Source: Scopulibacillus_A cellulosilyticus
Lineage (GTDB): Bacteria; Bacillota; Bacilli; Bacillales; Sporolactobacillaceae
Reading direction: 5' to 3'
DNA: 64,000 nt
Assembly (NCBI RefSeq): GCF_042665295.1
Contig: NZ_JBHTCO010000044.1
Coordinates: forward strand, 62,001-126,000
The position numbers and the translations under genes are program-made. Positions 43,430 to 51,614 of this stretch are shown here, piece after piece. Below the pieces are notes generated by a model that saw only the letters and a program-made list of their open reading frames with translations, did not search any database and was not told the DNA's origin. How positions within the stretch are numbered: the first letter of the stretch is position 1; each line of letters opens with the position of its first letter.

Positions 43430-44782
43430 CTATACTTCACAGTAAATAGGATTTTCCTCTAAGAACTTTGTACTGAAATCTCCTTTTATAAATAAAGGAT
43501 TATCTAATAATGTTTTATGGAACGGAATCGTTGTATGAATACCGGCAATATCAAATTCATCTAACGCCCGTTTCATTCGGCGAATGGCCTCATCACGATC
43601 TTTGCCTTTTACAATCAGTTTGGCGACCATGGAATCATAAAAAGGCGGAATGTCATACCCGGGGTAAACAGCGCTGTCAACACGGACGCCGTAACCGCCC
43701 GGGGGTAAATACATGTCAACCTTGCCCGGGGAAGGCATAAAATTTTTGGCTGGATTTTCCGCATTAATACGGCACTCAATAGCCCAGCCGTCTAACTTGA
43801 TATCTTCCTGTCTAAACGGCAATGCATTGCCGGCCGCAACAGAGATTTGTTCTTTGATTAAATCAATGCCTGTGACAAGCTCTGTAACGGGGTGTTCGAC
43901 TTGAATACGTGTATTCATTTCCATAAAATAAAATTTTTCATCTTTATCTAATAAAAACTCGACTGTTCCAACTCCTGTATAGTTTACGGCCTTTGCAGCT
44001 AATACTGCGGCTTTGCCCATTTTTTCCCGCAGATCTTCACTTAAAGCAGGAGAAGGCGCCTCTTCTAAAAGTTTTTGGTGCCGGCGCTGGATTGAACAGT
44101 CACGTTCACCTAAGTAAACAACGTTGCCATCTTCATCACCAATGATCTGTATTTCAATATGCCGAGGTTCCTCTAAATATTTTTCAAGATAAACACCGCC
44201 ATCCCCAAATGCTGTTTCCGCTTCTTGCTGTGCTTGACGAATCGCTTTTTGCAATTCTTCTTCGGTATGCGCTATCCGCATGCCTTTTCCGCCCCCGCCG
44301 GCAGTTGCTTTTACGATAACGGGATAGCCAATTTGTTTAGCTTTACGGATGGCATCAGTTAGATGTTGAATAATCCCGTCCGATCCAGGTACAATTGGCA
44401 CACCGGCTTGTTTCATTGTTTCTCTGGCTGTTGCCTTTGCACCCATTTTACGGATCGCATCCGCTTCCGGCCCGATGAATGTCACATCGTATGATTTGCA
44501 AACATCGACAAACTCTGCATTCTCCGCTAAGAAACCGTATCCGGGGTGAATGGCATCCGCATTAGTTACACTAGCAACACTTATTATATTGCGGATATTT
44601 AAATAACTGTCTTTAGAAGATGTTTTTCCAATACAAAAAGCTTCATCTGCTAATTTAACATGTAAAGCTTCTTTATCCGCTTCTGAATAAACAGCTGCCG
44701 TCGCAATCCCCATCTCCCGGCAAGTACGAATAATACGAACCGCTATCTCGCCGCGATTCGCAATTACAATTTTTTTAAACAT
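43430..44782 (-). CDS. Biotin carboxylase (AccC-like) of the 5-oxoprolinase operon
   Basis: The 450-residue ATP-grasp enzyme has HPGYGFLAENAEF, the glycine loop VKATAGGGGKGMRI, GERDCSIQRRHQK, EFLLDKDEKFYFMEMNTRIQVEHPVTE and the C-terminal FYDSMVAKLI. It carboxylates biotin on its carrier with ATP and bicarbonate. It is not near any accA/accD carboxyltransferase genes; instead it lies between the biotin carrier and kipR in the kip operon. Because KipI and KipA are homologous to the carboxyltransferase part of urea carboxylase, a dedicated role with them is plausible. The housekeeping AccC is presumably elsewhere. Confidence 0.9.
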   Translation of the reverse strand: MFKKIVIANRGEIAVRIIRTCREMGIATAAVYSEADKEALHVKLADEAFCIGKTSSKDSYLNIRNIISVASVTNADAIHPGYGFLAENAEFVDVCKSYDVTFIGPEADAIRKMGAKATARETMKQAGVPIVPGSDGIIQHLTDAIRKAKQIGYPVIVKATAGGGGKGMRIAHTEEELQKAIRQAQQEAETAFGDGGVYLEKYLEEPRHIEIQIIGDEDGNVVYLGERDCSIQRRHQKLLEEAPSPALSEDLREKMGKAAVLAAKAVNYTGVGTVEFLLDKDEKFYFMEMNTRIQVEHPVTELVTGIDLIKEQISVAAGNALPFRQEDIKLDGWAIECRINAENPAKNFMPSPGKVDMYLPPGGYGVRVDSAVYPGYDIPPFYDSMVAKLIVKGKDRDEAIRRMKRALDEFDIAGIHTTIPFHKTLLDNPLFIKGDFSTKFLEENPIYCEV

Positions 44783-44812
44783 GATTACTGCCCCTTTTTA
44801 CAATTAAATGGC

Positions 44813-45265
44813 TTATTTTACGACAAAAAGCGGTTGTCCGTATTCTACAACTTGTCCGTCTTCAACTAATATGTCAATCACTTCGCCGGTCACGCCGGCT
44901 TCGACTTCATTAAACAATTTCATAGCTTCTATAACACAAACAGGATCATCGTTTTTTACTTGTGACCCTATTTGCACGAACGGTTCAGCCCCTTCTTCCT
45001 GCCGGGAATAAAAGGTACCGACCATAGGGGAGAGAATTTGTTGAGTATGACTTTCTTCCTTTTCTTCTTTCGCTTCAGAATATTCTTCGGCAGTTGTTAC
45101 TTGTGTTTGGTTGTGCTCTTTATGTTCACTAGTTATGGGAGCACTAGATCCTTCCGTTTTGTCAATAATGACTTTCGTTCCTTCATGTTCTACATGAATT
45201 TTCCGAATCGATGACTTATCCATTAAATGAATAACTTCTTCTAGTTCGCGTACGTTTATCATCAT
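44813..45265 (-). CDS. Biotin carboxyl carrier protein (AccB-like) of the 5-oxoprolinase operon
   Basis: The 150-residue protein has an N-terminal helix-rich segment (INVRELEEVIHLMDKSSI), an acidic Ser/Glu/Thr linker and a C-terminal biotinyl domain with CVIEAMKLFNEVEAGVTG, where the Lys of EAMK carries biotin. It lies 20 bases downstream of kipA and 30 upstream of the carboxylase gene. The two ATGs (45265, 45262) after AAAGGAG are both possible. Confidence 0.9.
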   Translation of the reverse strand: MMINVRELEEVIHLMDKSSIRKIHVEHEGTKVIIDKTEGSSAPITSEHKEHNQTQVTTAEEYSEAKEEKEESHTQQILSPMVGTFYSRQEEGAEPFVQIGSQVKNDDPVCVIEAMKLFNEVEAGVTGEVIDILVEDGQVVEYGQPLFVVK

Positions 45266-45285
45266 AAAGCTCCTTTGACATACGA

Positions 45286-46284
45286 TTATTTATCTTTAAA
45301 AGCCAATGAAATGGCAATCTTTAATTGTTGCAGCTGTTGTTCTTTTTGTATATATAAATGCTCTGCTTCTTCTAAAGAAACATATGAAAATCTCAGAGAC
45401 TGTCCCGGTTTGACTTGGGCGATTAAAGGTAAGTCTGCCGTAATCACTTGAGCAATTTTTGGATATCCGCCTGTTGTTTGCCGATCCGCCAGCAAAATGA
45501 TAGGATTTCCGTCAGGCGTTACTTGAATGGAGCCATTTGAGACAGCCTCGGACAATAAATCGCGTTTATTTTCTAATTCCATTGAAGGCCCTGTTAATCG
45601 GTATCCCATTCTATCTGATTGATTGGAAACGACAAATGGCTTTTTCACAAACTCTTCTTGACTGGAGTCTGTAAAATAGCCGAATTGCCTGCCTTTTGTC
45701 ACACGAATGACCGGGTTGTCAATAAGCGGAATAAATTGTTTATAATTAACAGACCAATTTGCAGCAGTAAATGCACCTGTAAATTCTTCCTTTTGAAACT
45801 GGTTGTGGTAATGATCATGTTCATTAAAGGGAATAACATCATCCGCCTGACATGCTCTTCCTTTATATCCGCCAAGTTCACCCCTTAAATAGGTGCTTTT
45901 ACTGTTCATAATCTCCGGTATCTGATATCCTCCCGAAACAGATAAGTATGCACGGCATCCGGATTGACACGATCCGAATTTAAGGGTATTTCCTTTCTTA
46001 ACATAGACAGGCTTCCACATAGGAACGGGCTGGCCGTCAATTTTAGGTGATATATCCCCGCCTGTAATGGCAATTAAGCAATCTTTTTCTATTTTTAGCG
46101 TTGGGCCCGTTAACGTTATTTCAAGTGCTGCTTCATTGTCGTTATTTCCGACTAATAAATTGGCTATTCGAAATGAGTATGCATCCATGGCGCCGCTGAC
46201 AATCACACCATGCTGCTGAAACCCTTTCCTTCCAAGATCCTGAACGCTTGTTAACAGCCCTGGCTTAATGACACGAAAGCTCAT
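45286..46284 (-). CDS. kipA: 5-oxoprolinase subunit C (PxpC/KipA)
   Basis: The 332-residue protein is of the AHS2 (allophanate hydrolase subunit 2-like) family. It has VIKPGLLTSVQDLGRKGFQQHGVIVSGAMDAYSFRIANLLVGN at the N-terminus, SDRMGYRLTGPSM and the DRQTTGGYPKIAQV motif. With PxpB it takes part in ATP-dependent opening of 5-oxoproline to glutamate. The start overlaps the kipI stop by 4 bases (ATGA). The same fold makes half of the carboxyltransferase of urea carboxylase. Confidence 0.93.
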   Translation of the reverse strand: MSFRVIKPGLLTSVQDLGRKGFQQHGVIVSGAMDAYSFRIANLLVGNNDNEAALEITLTGPTLKIEKDCLIAITGGDISPKIDGQPVPMWKPVYVKKGNTLKFGSCQSGCRAYLSVSGGYQIPEIMNSKSTYLRGELGGYKGRACQADDVIPFNEHDHYHNQFQKEEFTGAFTAANWSVNYKQFIPLIDNPVIRVTKGRQFGYFTDSSQEEFVKKPFVVSNQSDRMGYRLTGPSMELENKRDLLSEAVSNGSIQVTPDGNPIILLADRQTTGGYPKIAQVITADLPLIAQVKPGQSLRFSYVSLEEAEHLYIQKEQQLQQLKIAISLAFKDK

Positions 46285-47021
46285 TGTCCCCCCTCCTTAT
46301 GAACCATCTCTTCATACTCCTTACGGGAGATTTGATAAAATTTGATCATATCACCGGCCTGCAATAAACTCGGGGGATTTTCATTTGGTAAAAATAGTTT
46401 CATTGGTGTTTTTCCAATGAGCTGCCATCCCCCCGGCGTTGAGATAGGATAAACGCCTGTTTGCATGCCGGCAATGCCAACAGATCCTGCCGGAATTGAA
46501 GTTCTTGGAGAGGAGCGTCTAGGCGTGGCAATTTTTTCTGAAAGGCCTCCTAAAAACGGAAAGCCTGGCGCAAATCCAATCATGTAAGCAAGATACTCGC
46601 CATTAGTATGAATATGAATCACTTCTTCAGTCGTTAAATCATTAGAACGGGCCACATATTCCAAATCAGGCCCAAATTCTCCGCCGTAACATACGGGTAT
46701 TGACATTGTCCGATGATTGAGCTCTTTATCAGATTCTATTTTCTTTAATTTCTTTTCAATAATTGAACTCACTACTTCAAAAGGTGAATTTTTTTTATGC
46801 TCATTATAAACAACAAACGGATCGTAATAGATTGTCAAATTTACAAAAGCAGGAACACATTCAATAAATCCAGTAAATGGCTCCTTCTTAAGTAAATCCA
46901 TAAACATTTTTATTTTTTTATGAGTCTCATACTTGATTTCATCCCCAAAAGTAACCACAACGGCGCAATCGCCTAAAGGTGACAGATCAAATGTGGATTT
47001 ATTTAAAGGGGCTTGTGACAT
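46281..47021 (-). CDS. kipI: 5-oxoprolinase subunit B (PxpB/KipI)
   Basis: The 246-residue protein is of the AHS1 family. It has SPLGDCAVVVTFGDEI, YMIGFAPGFPFLGGLSEKIATPRRSSPRTSIPAGSVGIAGMQTGVYPISTPGGWQLIGKTPMKLF, all strongly conserved. B. subtilis KipI was first known as an inhibitor of the sporulation kinase KinA; its general metabolic role is as 5-oxoprolinase subunit. The ATG at 47021 follows GCGGTGA; a GTG three codons earlier is part of that site. Confidence 0.93.
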   Translation of the reverse strand: MSQAPLNKSTFDLSPLGDCAVVVTFGDEIKYETHKKIKMFMDLLKKEPFTGFIECVPAFVNLTIYYDPFVVYNEHKKNSPFEVVSSIIEKKLKKIESDKELNHRTMSIPVCYGGEFGPDLEYVARSNDLTTEEVIHIHTNGEYLAYMIGFAPGFPFLGGLSEKIATPRRSSPRTSIPAGSVGIAGMQTGVYPISTPGGWQLIGKTPMKLFLPNENPPSLLQAGDMIKFYQISRKEYEEMVHKEGGQ

Positions 47022-47036
47022 AATGCTCACCGCTTT

Positions 47037-47828
47037 CTATATAACACCTAATTTTTCATCACGAATATCCGTAATAAACATATAACCTGGCGCATGGGTA
47101 ATCATAATAGACGGCTTTGTTTCCATTGCGATAGATTGCGGAGTAACTCCGCATGCCCAAAAGACCGGCACTTCTCCTTCACGAATCGTTACCGAATCAC
47201 CGAAATCAGGCTTCTGAATATCCTTAATGCCGATGGCACCGGGATCTCCTATATGAACAGGTGCACCGTGAACATCAGGAAAACGTGAAGTCACTTGCAC
47301 TGCCCGTACAACGTCTTTTTGAGGAATCGGGCGCATGCTTACAACCATTTTCCCGTGAAATATGCCTGCTTCAATACATGAGATATTTGTTTTATACATT
47401 GGTACATTGCGGTCTTCTTCAATATGACGAACCGAAATATTATTGTTTAAAAGGGCATGTTCGAATGTAAAACTGCAGCCGATTAAGAATGCCACCATAT
47501 CGTCTTTCCAATAGTCTGTGATATCTGTTACTTCTTCCGCCAGCTCTCCATGTTTGTAAATCCGATATTTTGGTATATCCGTACGAATATCACCAGATGG
47601 CGCGGCAAATTTAGGAACCGGCGAACCAGCTTCTGTTACATCGAGCAAAGGACATGGCTTAGGGTTGCGCTGGCAAAACAGAAGGAAATCAAAAGCATGT
47701 TCTTTTTTCAAAATAGCTAAGTTGGCTTGAGCATAACCGCCCGCCATACCTGCAGTTGGTTTAACTAATTGGTTGCCGCGAATCATTTCACGAAGTTCGG
47801 ACGGTTTTGCTTGTGAAAGATTAATCAT
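47037..47828 (-). CDS. ycsI: YcsI family putative hydro-lyase (DUF1445)
   Basis: The 263-residue protein has PSELREMIRGNQLVKPTAGMAGGYAQANLAILKKEHAFDFLLFCQRNPKPCPLLDV, FLIGCSFTFE and FWACGVTPQ, the conserved core of the D-glutamate-cyclase-like/DUF1445 family. A mammalian relative converts D-glutamate to 5-oxo-D-proline, which makes sense beside a 5-oxoprolinase. It is in the same place as ycsI in B. subtilis. Confidence 0.88.
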   Translation of the reverse strand: MINLSQAKPSELREMIRGNQLVKPTAGMAGGYAQANLAILKKEHAFDFLLFCQRNPKPCPLLDVTEAGSPVPKFAAPSGDIRTDIPKYRIYKHGELAEEVTDITDYWKDDMVAFLIGCSFTFEHALLNNNISVRHIEEDRNVPMYKTNISCIEAGIFHGKMVVSMRPIPQKDVVRAVQVTSRFPDVHGAPVHIGDPGAIGIKDIQKPDFGDSVTIREGEVPVFWACGVTPQSIAMETKPSIMITHAPGYMFITDIRDEKLGVI

Positions 47829-47846
47829 TTGATATGCCTCCTAAAA

Positions 47847-49097
47847 TTATTTAAAAAGTGATAACAGCTGTTCTATCATTGTATAGCCGCCCATTAAGAA
47901 CAAAACGATGACAACCAGAACACCTGGAATGGTTAACCAAATAGGATGTTTATAATCACCAACAATTTTTTTCTTGTAAGCAGCAATTAGAAGGACACCA
48001 AGGGCAATCGGTAAAATCATGCTGTTAAGTGCACCAACTAAAACCAATACTTTAACCGGCTGTCCAATAAATAAGAAACACAATGTTGAAAAAACAATAA
48101 AACCAATAATAATCCATTTTGAATTTCGATTTAATTTTTTACTGAATGTTTTAATAAAGGAAACCGACGTATAAGCAGCGCCGACGACTGATGTGATGGA
48201 TGCGGCCCACATGATAATACCGAAAATTTTATAACCAATGTTTCCTGCTGCAAGCTGAAAAACTGATGCGGAAGGGTTATTAGAATCAATGTGCAGACCT
48301 TTAGATACAACACCCAGAACAGCTAAAAATAACGCAATTCGCATGACAGCTGTTATTAAAATACCGATCACAGAGCTTTTTGTAACTTCAGGCAATGCGC
48401 TGATCCCTTTGGTTCCGGAATCTAATAATCTATGTCCGCCTGCGAATGTAATATAGCCGCCAACTGAACCGCCGACGATTGTAATAATTGAGAAAACATC
48501 AATTTTGTCCGGTGCAAATGATTTGATAACCGCTTCGCCTATTGGAGGACTTGTTTTCCATGCAACGAATACCATGAGGACGATCATTATAAGTCCGGCA
48601 ATTTGTGTAAAGCGATCCATGACCTTACCGGCCTCTTTGACCAAGAAAATTAAGAGAGCAATGACGCAGCTGATTAACGCGCCAGTCTTTGGAGATATGC
48701 CAGTTATAACATTCAAGCCAAGTCCGGCTCCTGCAATGTTCCCGATATTAAATGCGAGTCCGCCTATAACAATAAGCGCCGCGATAATGTAACCAAGTCC
48801 GGGAAGCACCATATTTGCAATATCTTGGCCCCTTTTTTCAGAAACAGCAATAATACGCCATACATTTGTTTGTGCAAATATATCAATAATTATAGAAATA
48901 AAGATGACAAATCCAAAACTCGAGGCAAGGCTTTGAGTGAAAACTGTCGTTTGTGTTAAAAAGCCTGGGCCAATGGCTGATGTAGCCATAAGAAATGCCG
49001 CACCCAGCATTAAAGCCCAGCTTACTTTCCGAGGAGCGCCTTTTGACGATGATTTTTTCGGCGATTCAACTTTATGGGATGTTTTATTAGTTGCCAT
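47847..49097 (-). CDS. ycsG: NRAMP-related transporter YcsG lacking metal-site motifs
   Basis: The 416-residue protein has 11 or so membrane helices in the LeuT/NRAMP fold, opening MLGAAFLMATSAIGPGFLTQTTVFTQSL. True metal transporters carry DPGN after the first GPGF and MPH in helix 6. Here these are TQTTVF and a GGSVGGYITFAGGHR segment, so divalent metal transport is unlikely. Its position between pxpA and ycsI suggests that it imports 5-oxoproline or a related anion; this is inference. The basic, Ser/Lys-rich N-terminus of about 25 residues is cytosolic. Confidence 0.85.
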   Translation of the reverse strand: MATNKTSHKVESPKKSSSKGAPRKVSWALMLGAAFLMATSAIGPGFLTQTTVFTQSLASSFGFVIFISIIIDIFAQTNVWRIIAVSEKRGQDIANMVLPGLGYIIAALIVIGGLAFNIGNIAGAGLGLNVITGISPKTGALISCVIALLIFLVKEAGKVMDRFTQIAGLIMIVLMVFVAWKTSPPIGEAVIKSFAPDKIDVFSIITIVGGSVGGYITFAGGHRLLDSGTKGISALPEVTKSSVIGILITAVMRIALFLAVLGVVSKGLHIDSNNPSASVFQLAAGNIGYKIFGIIMWAASITSVVGAAYTSVSFIKTFSKKLNRNSKWIIIGFIVFSTLCFLFIGQPVKVLVLVGALNSMILPIALGVLLIAAYKKKIVGDYKHPIWLTIPGVLVVIVLFLMGGYTMIEQLLSLFK

Positions 49098-49116
49098 ATC
49101 ATACCTCCTGAATTGT

Positions 49117-49878
49117 TTATCCGGTAATTGCTTTAACTGTAATTCCCGACGATTCCAAAGACGATCTTACGTAGCGGGCAAAGGTTAAGGCGTGCGCGCC
49201 ATCCCCGTGAATACAAATGGTATCGGCTTGTATAGGTACATCGACACCTTGTTGTGACATAACTTTCCCTTCCTTAACCATTCGGATAACTTGGGAAACA
49301 GCATCTTCATCTTTTTCAATTAAGGCATTTTCTTCAGTACGGGGCGTTAATGAACCATCTTGCTGATATGTTCGGTCGGCAAAAACTTCACTTGCGGTCC
49401 GTAAGCCAATGGCCTGCCCTGCCCGTATTAATTCACTGCCTGATAAGCCATATAAAATCAGTTCAGGGTTCACTTTGTAAACCGCTTCAGCAATCGCTTC
49501 AGATAAATCCTTATCTTTTGCAGCCATATTATATAATGCGCCATGCGGTTTAACGTGCTGCATACGACCGCCTTCAGCTTGTAAAAAACCGTTTAATGCA
49601 CCAATTTGATAAACCACGATATCAAAAGCTTCTTTTGGCGAAATTTTTATATTTCTTCGACCAAAACCGATTAAATCTTGCAACCCTGGATGAGCGCCGA
49701 TTCGGATATTTTTATTTAAAGCAAGTTGTACAGTTTTTCTCATCACAGACGGATCACCCGCATGAAACCCGCAAGCAACATTCACTGAAGTGACATCATT
49801 TAAAATGTCTTCATCATTACCAATCTTATAAACTCCAAAACTTTCACCTAAATCACAATTTAAATCAACTATGCTCAT
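49117..49878 (-). CDS. pxpA: 5-oxoprolinase subunit A (PxpA/YcsF, LamB family)
   Basis: The 253-residue enzyme has IVDLNCDLGESFGVYKIGND, NVACGFHAGDPSVMRKTV, IRIGAHPGLQDLIGFGRR, HVKPHGALYN and ICIHGDGAHAL. The His and Asp residues in these motifs form the metal site. It is the catalytic partner of PxpBC. ATG 49878 follows GGGGAGGA at 8-base spacing; the frame extends to 49911. It is the first gene of the operon pxpA-ycsG-ycsI-kipI-kipA-accB-accC-kipR. Confidence 0.93.
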   Translation of the reverse strand: MSIVDLNCDLGESFGVYKIGNDEDILNDVTSVNVACGFHAGDPSVMRKTVQLALNKNIRIGAHPGLQDLIGFGRRNIKISPKEAFDIVVYQIGALNGFLQAEGGRMQHVKPHGALYNMAAKDKDLSEAIAEAVYKVNPELILYGLSGSELIRAGQAIGLRTASEVFADRTYQQDGSLTPRTEENALIEKDEDAVSQVIRMVKEGKVMSQQGVDVPIQADTICIHGDGAHALTFARYVRSSLESSGITVKAITG

Positions 49879-49955
49879 GATTATTCCTCCCCAATTTGTA
49901 AGCGATATCATTACTCAATAAATAAATAAATCGTATAAACCTTGCTAAATATCAT

Positions 49956-49996
49956 GAAGTTCCGAAAAACGGTATAAAAGTTCCGAATTTTGGTTA
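49956..49996 (-). promoter_or_regulatory. Putative KipR (IclR-type) operator pair upstream of pxpA
   Basis: AAGTTCCGAA occurs twice, at 49957-49966 and 49978-49987, exactly 21 bases (two helical turns) apart. Each begins an inverted repeat: CCG-AAAAA-CGG (49962-49972) and CCG-AATTT-TGG (49983-49993). It lies 78-118 bases before the pxpA start. The rest of the 49879-50146 gap holds no supported gene and no confident -35/-10. Confidence 0.6.
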
Positions 49997-50146
49997 CATA
50001 TTGACTTTATCATAATTTTCTTATTTACGCAACAATATATAAGAATTGTCCGTTTATTTCCCCTTGATTCGACTTTTATTAGTATCCGACAAAAATATGT
50101 TCTATTTCAGAATTTAACAGTAGGTACACGACTAATTACAGCCATT

Positions 50147-50186
50147 AAAAAGCTCCTATATCGCTAAAGCGATTAGGAGCCTTTTT
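50147..50186. terminator. Terminator downstream of the protease gene
   Basis: AAAAAGCTCCTA...CGC pairs with GCG...TAGGAGCCTTTTT around the loop at about 50165-50168, with T-runs on both strands. It lies 85 bases after the protease stop. Confidence 0.85.
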
Positions 50187-50269
50187 ATTTTCCTGTGTAT
50201 CTTAAAAAATACAGTGTTGTAATAATAAAGCCAAATGTCAGTCCTTATAATATCTCAAGAAATGTTTTA

Positions 50270-51433
50270 CTATTTAACCGCTTTTGCTGCATCCACAACC
50301 CCATTCTGGAAAAGCGTCCCTGTACCGGGAACTTTATCAGCTGTGTTTTCAAGAGAAGAAACAATCTGCGAATTGTTTTCCCCTTGTGATGCGAGCAATC
50401 CCGCTATTCCGGCTACAACCGGAGAAGCCATGGACGTACCCGACAATCTGGCATAATTCCCCCCGGGTACCGTCGAATAGATATCAACACCAGGTGCAGC
50501 GAGATCTACCCATTTACCACGATTTGAGAAAGAGGCTAACTTATCATTTTTGTCAGTCGCTGCAACTGCAATGACGTGAGAGTAGTAAGCAGGGTAACTT
50601 GGCAGTGTTGATCCAGCGTTACCGGCAGCCGCAACAACGACAGATCCCTTGTTCCATGCATAATTCACCGCATCTTGCAGCGTTTTGGAACCCGTATTTC
50701 CTCCAAGACTCAAATTAATAACTTGGGCTCCCTGATCAGCCGCATAGCGAATACCTTGTGCAATATTATCAAGTGTACCATTGCCGCTTGCATCTAATAC
50801 ACGAACAGCTAAAATTGAAGCCTTTGGTGCAAGTCCTGCAATTCCTTGGCCGTTATTTGTGTTAGCAGCAGCGATTCCTGCAACATGTGTGCCATGTTCA
50901 TTTTCATCCAACGGATCGTTATCCTTATCAACAAAATCACGGCCCTTTATCACCTTTCCGATTAAATCAGGATGGTTATAATCCACGCCTGTATCAACCA
51001 CGGCAATTTTAACCCTTGGAGAGCTTTGAGTGACATCCCAAGCCTGTTCAGCTCCAACCTTTTCCGGTGCATACTGTAAAGTTCTAAAAGCAGGATCATT
51101 TGGAACATAGCTTACGTGGAAAATGGTGTTTGGTTCAGCATAATCAACAGAATTTTGCTGTTCAAATGCTTTAACAGCATCCGTTAGATTCCCATTCACC
51201 TTGACGACGACAAAATTGTTAGTTTTATCAACGATCCTTCCGCCGGCCTTTGAAACAACATCCTTTGATAAAGCTGCAGAAGCTGTTTTCTTAAAATGTA
51301 TAATAAGTTCATGCGGAGCAGCCTGCTGGTCAGAAGCGGGTTGGTTCGTATTTGCTTCTGCAGCCGAAACGGGCAAAGCAAGGCCTGCTAATAAGGCTAA
51401 TGACATAATAAAAGCTTTGAAACGCTTAATCAT
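50270..51433 (-). CDS. Secreted subtilisin-family (S8, thermitase-like) serine protease
   Basis: The 387-residue pre-pro-enzyme has a signal peptide (MIKRFKAFIMSLALLAGLALPVSAAEA), an inhibitor_I9-like propeptide to about residue 112, and a catalytic domain. The triad is Asp147 (VVDTGVDYNHPDL), His180 (EHGTHVAGIAA) and Ser in SGTSMASPVVAG near residue 335, with oxyanion Asn in VAAAGNAG. The mature sequence is closer to thermitase than to subtilisin E. It is secreted and scavenges protein. It stands alone. Confidence 0.93.
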   Translation of the reverse strand: MIKRFKAFIMSLALLAGLALPVSAAEANTNQPASDQQAAPHELIIHFKKTASAALSKDVVSKAGGRIVDKTNNFVVVKVNGNLTDAVKAFEQQNSVDYAEPNTIFHVSYVPNDPAFRTLQYAPEKVGAEQAWDVTQSSPRVKIAVVDTGVDYNHPDLIGKVIKGRDFVDKDNDPLDENEHGTHVAGIAAANTNNGQGIAGLAPKASILAVRVLDASGNGTLDNIAQGIRYAADQGAQVINLSLGGNTGSKTLQDAVNYAWNKGSVVVAAAGNAGSTLPSYPAYYSHVIAVAATDKNDKLASFSNRGKWVDLAAPGVDIYSTVPGGNYARLSGTSMASPVVAGIAGLLASQGENNSQIVSSLENTADKVPGTGTLFQNGVVDAAKAVK

Positions 51434-51583
51434 CTACTCACTCCTATTATCTATTTGCCAAGCACATACACTTGGTTAGATAAAAGCTTCTACAAGATTC
51501 TACAAACCCCTTTAAATTTATCTAAAAATAGGAGAATCGGATTATACGTTTACTTTCCATATCAATTATTGGTATTAGCTTTC

Positions 51584-51613
51584 AAAAAAAAGAACAGGAG
51601 TAAACCCTGTTCC
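51584..51613 (-). terminator. Terminator of glpD
   Basis: GAACAGG (51592-51598) pairs with CCTGTTC (51606-51612). On the minus strand TTTTTTTT follows, 2 bases after the glpD stop. Confidence 0.88.
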
Positions 51614-51614
51614 T

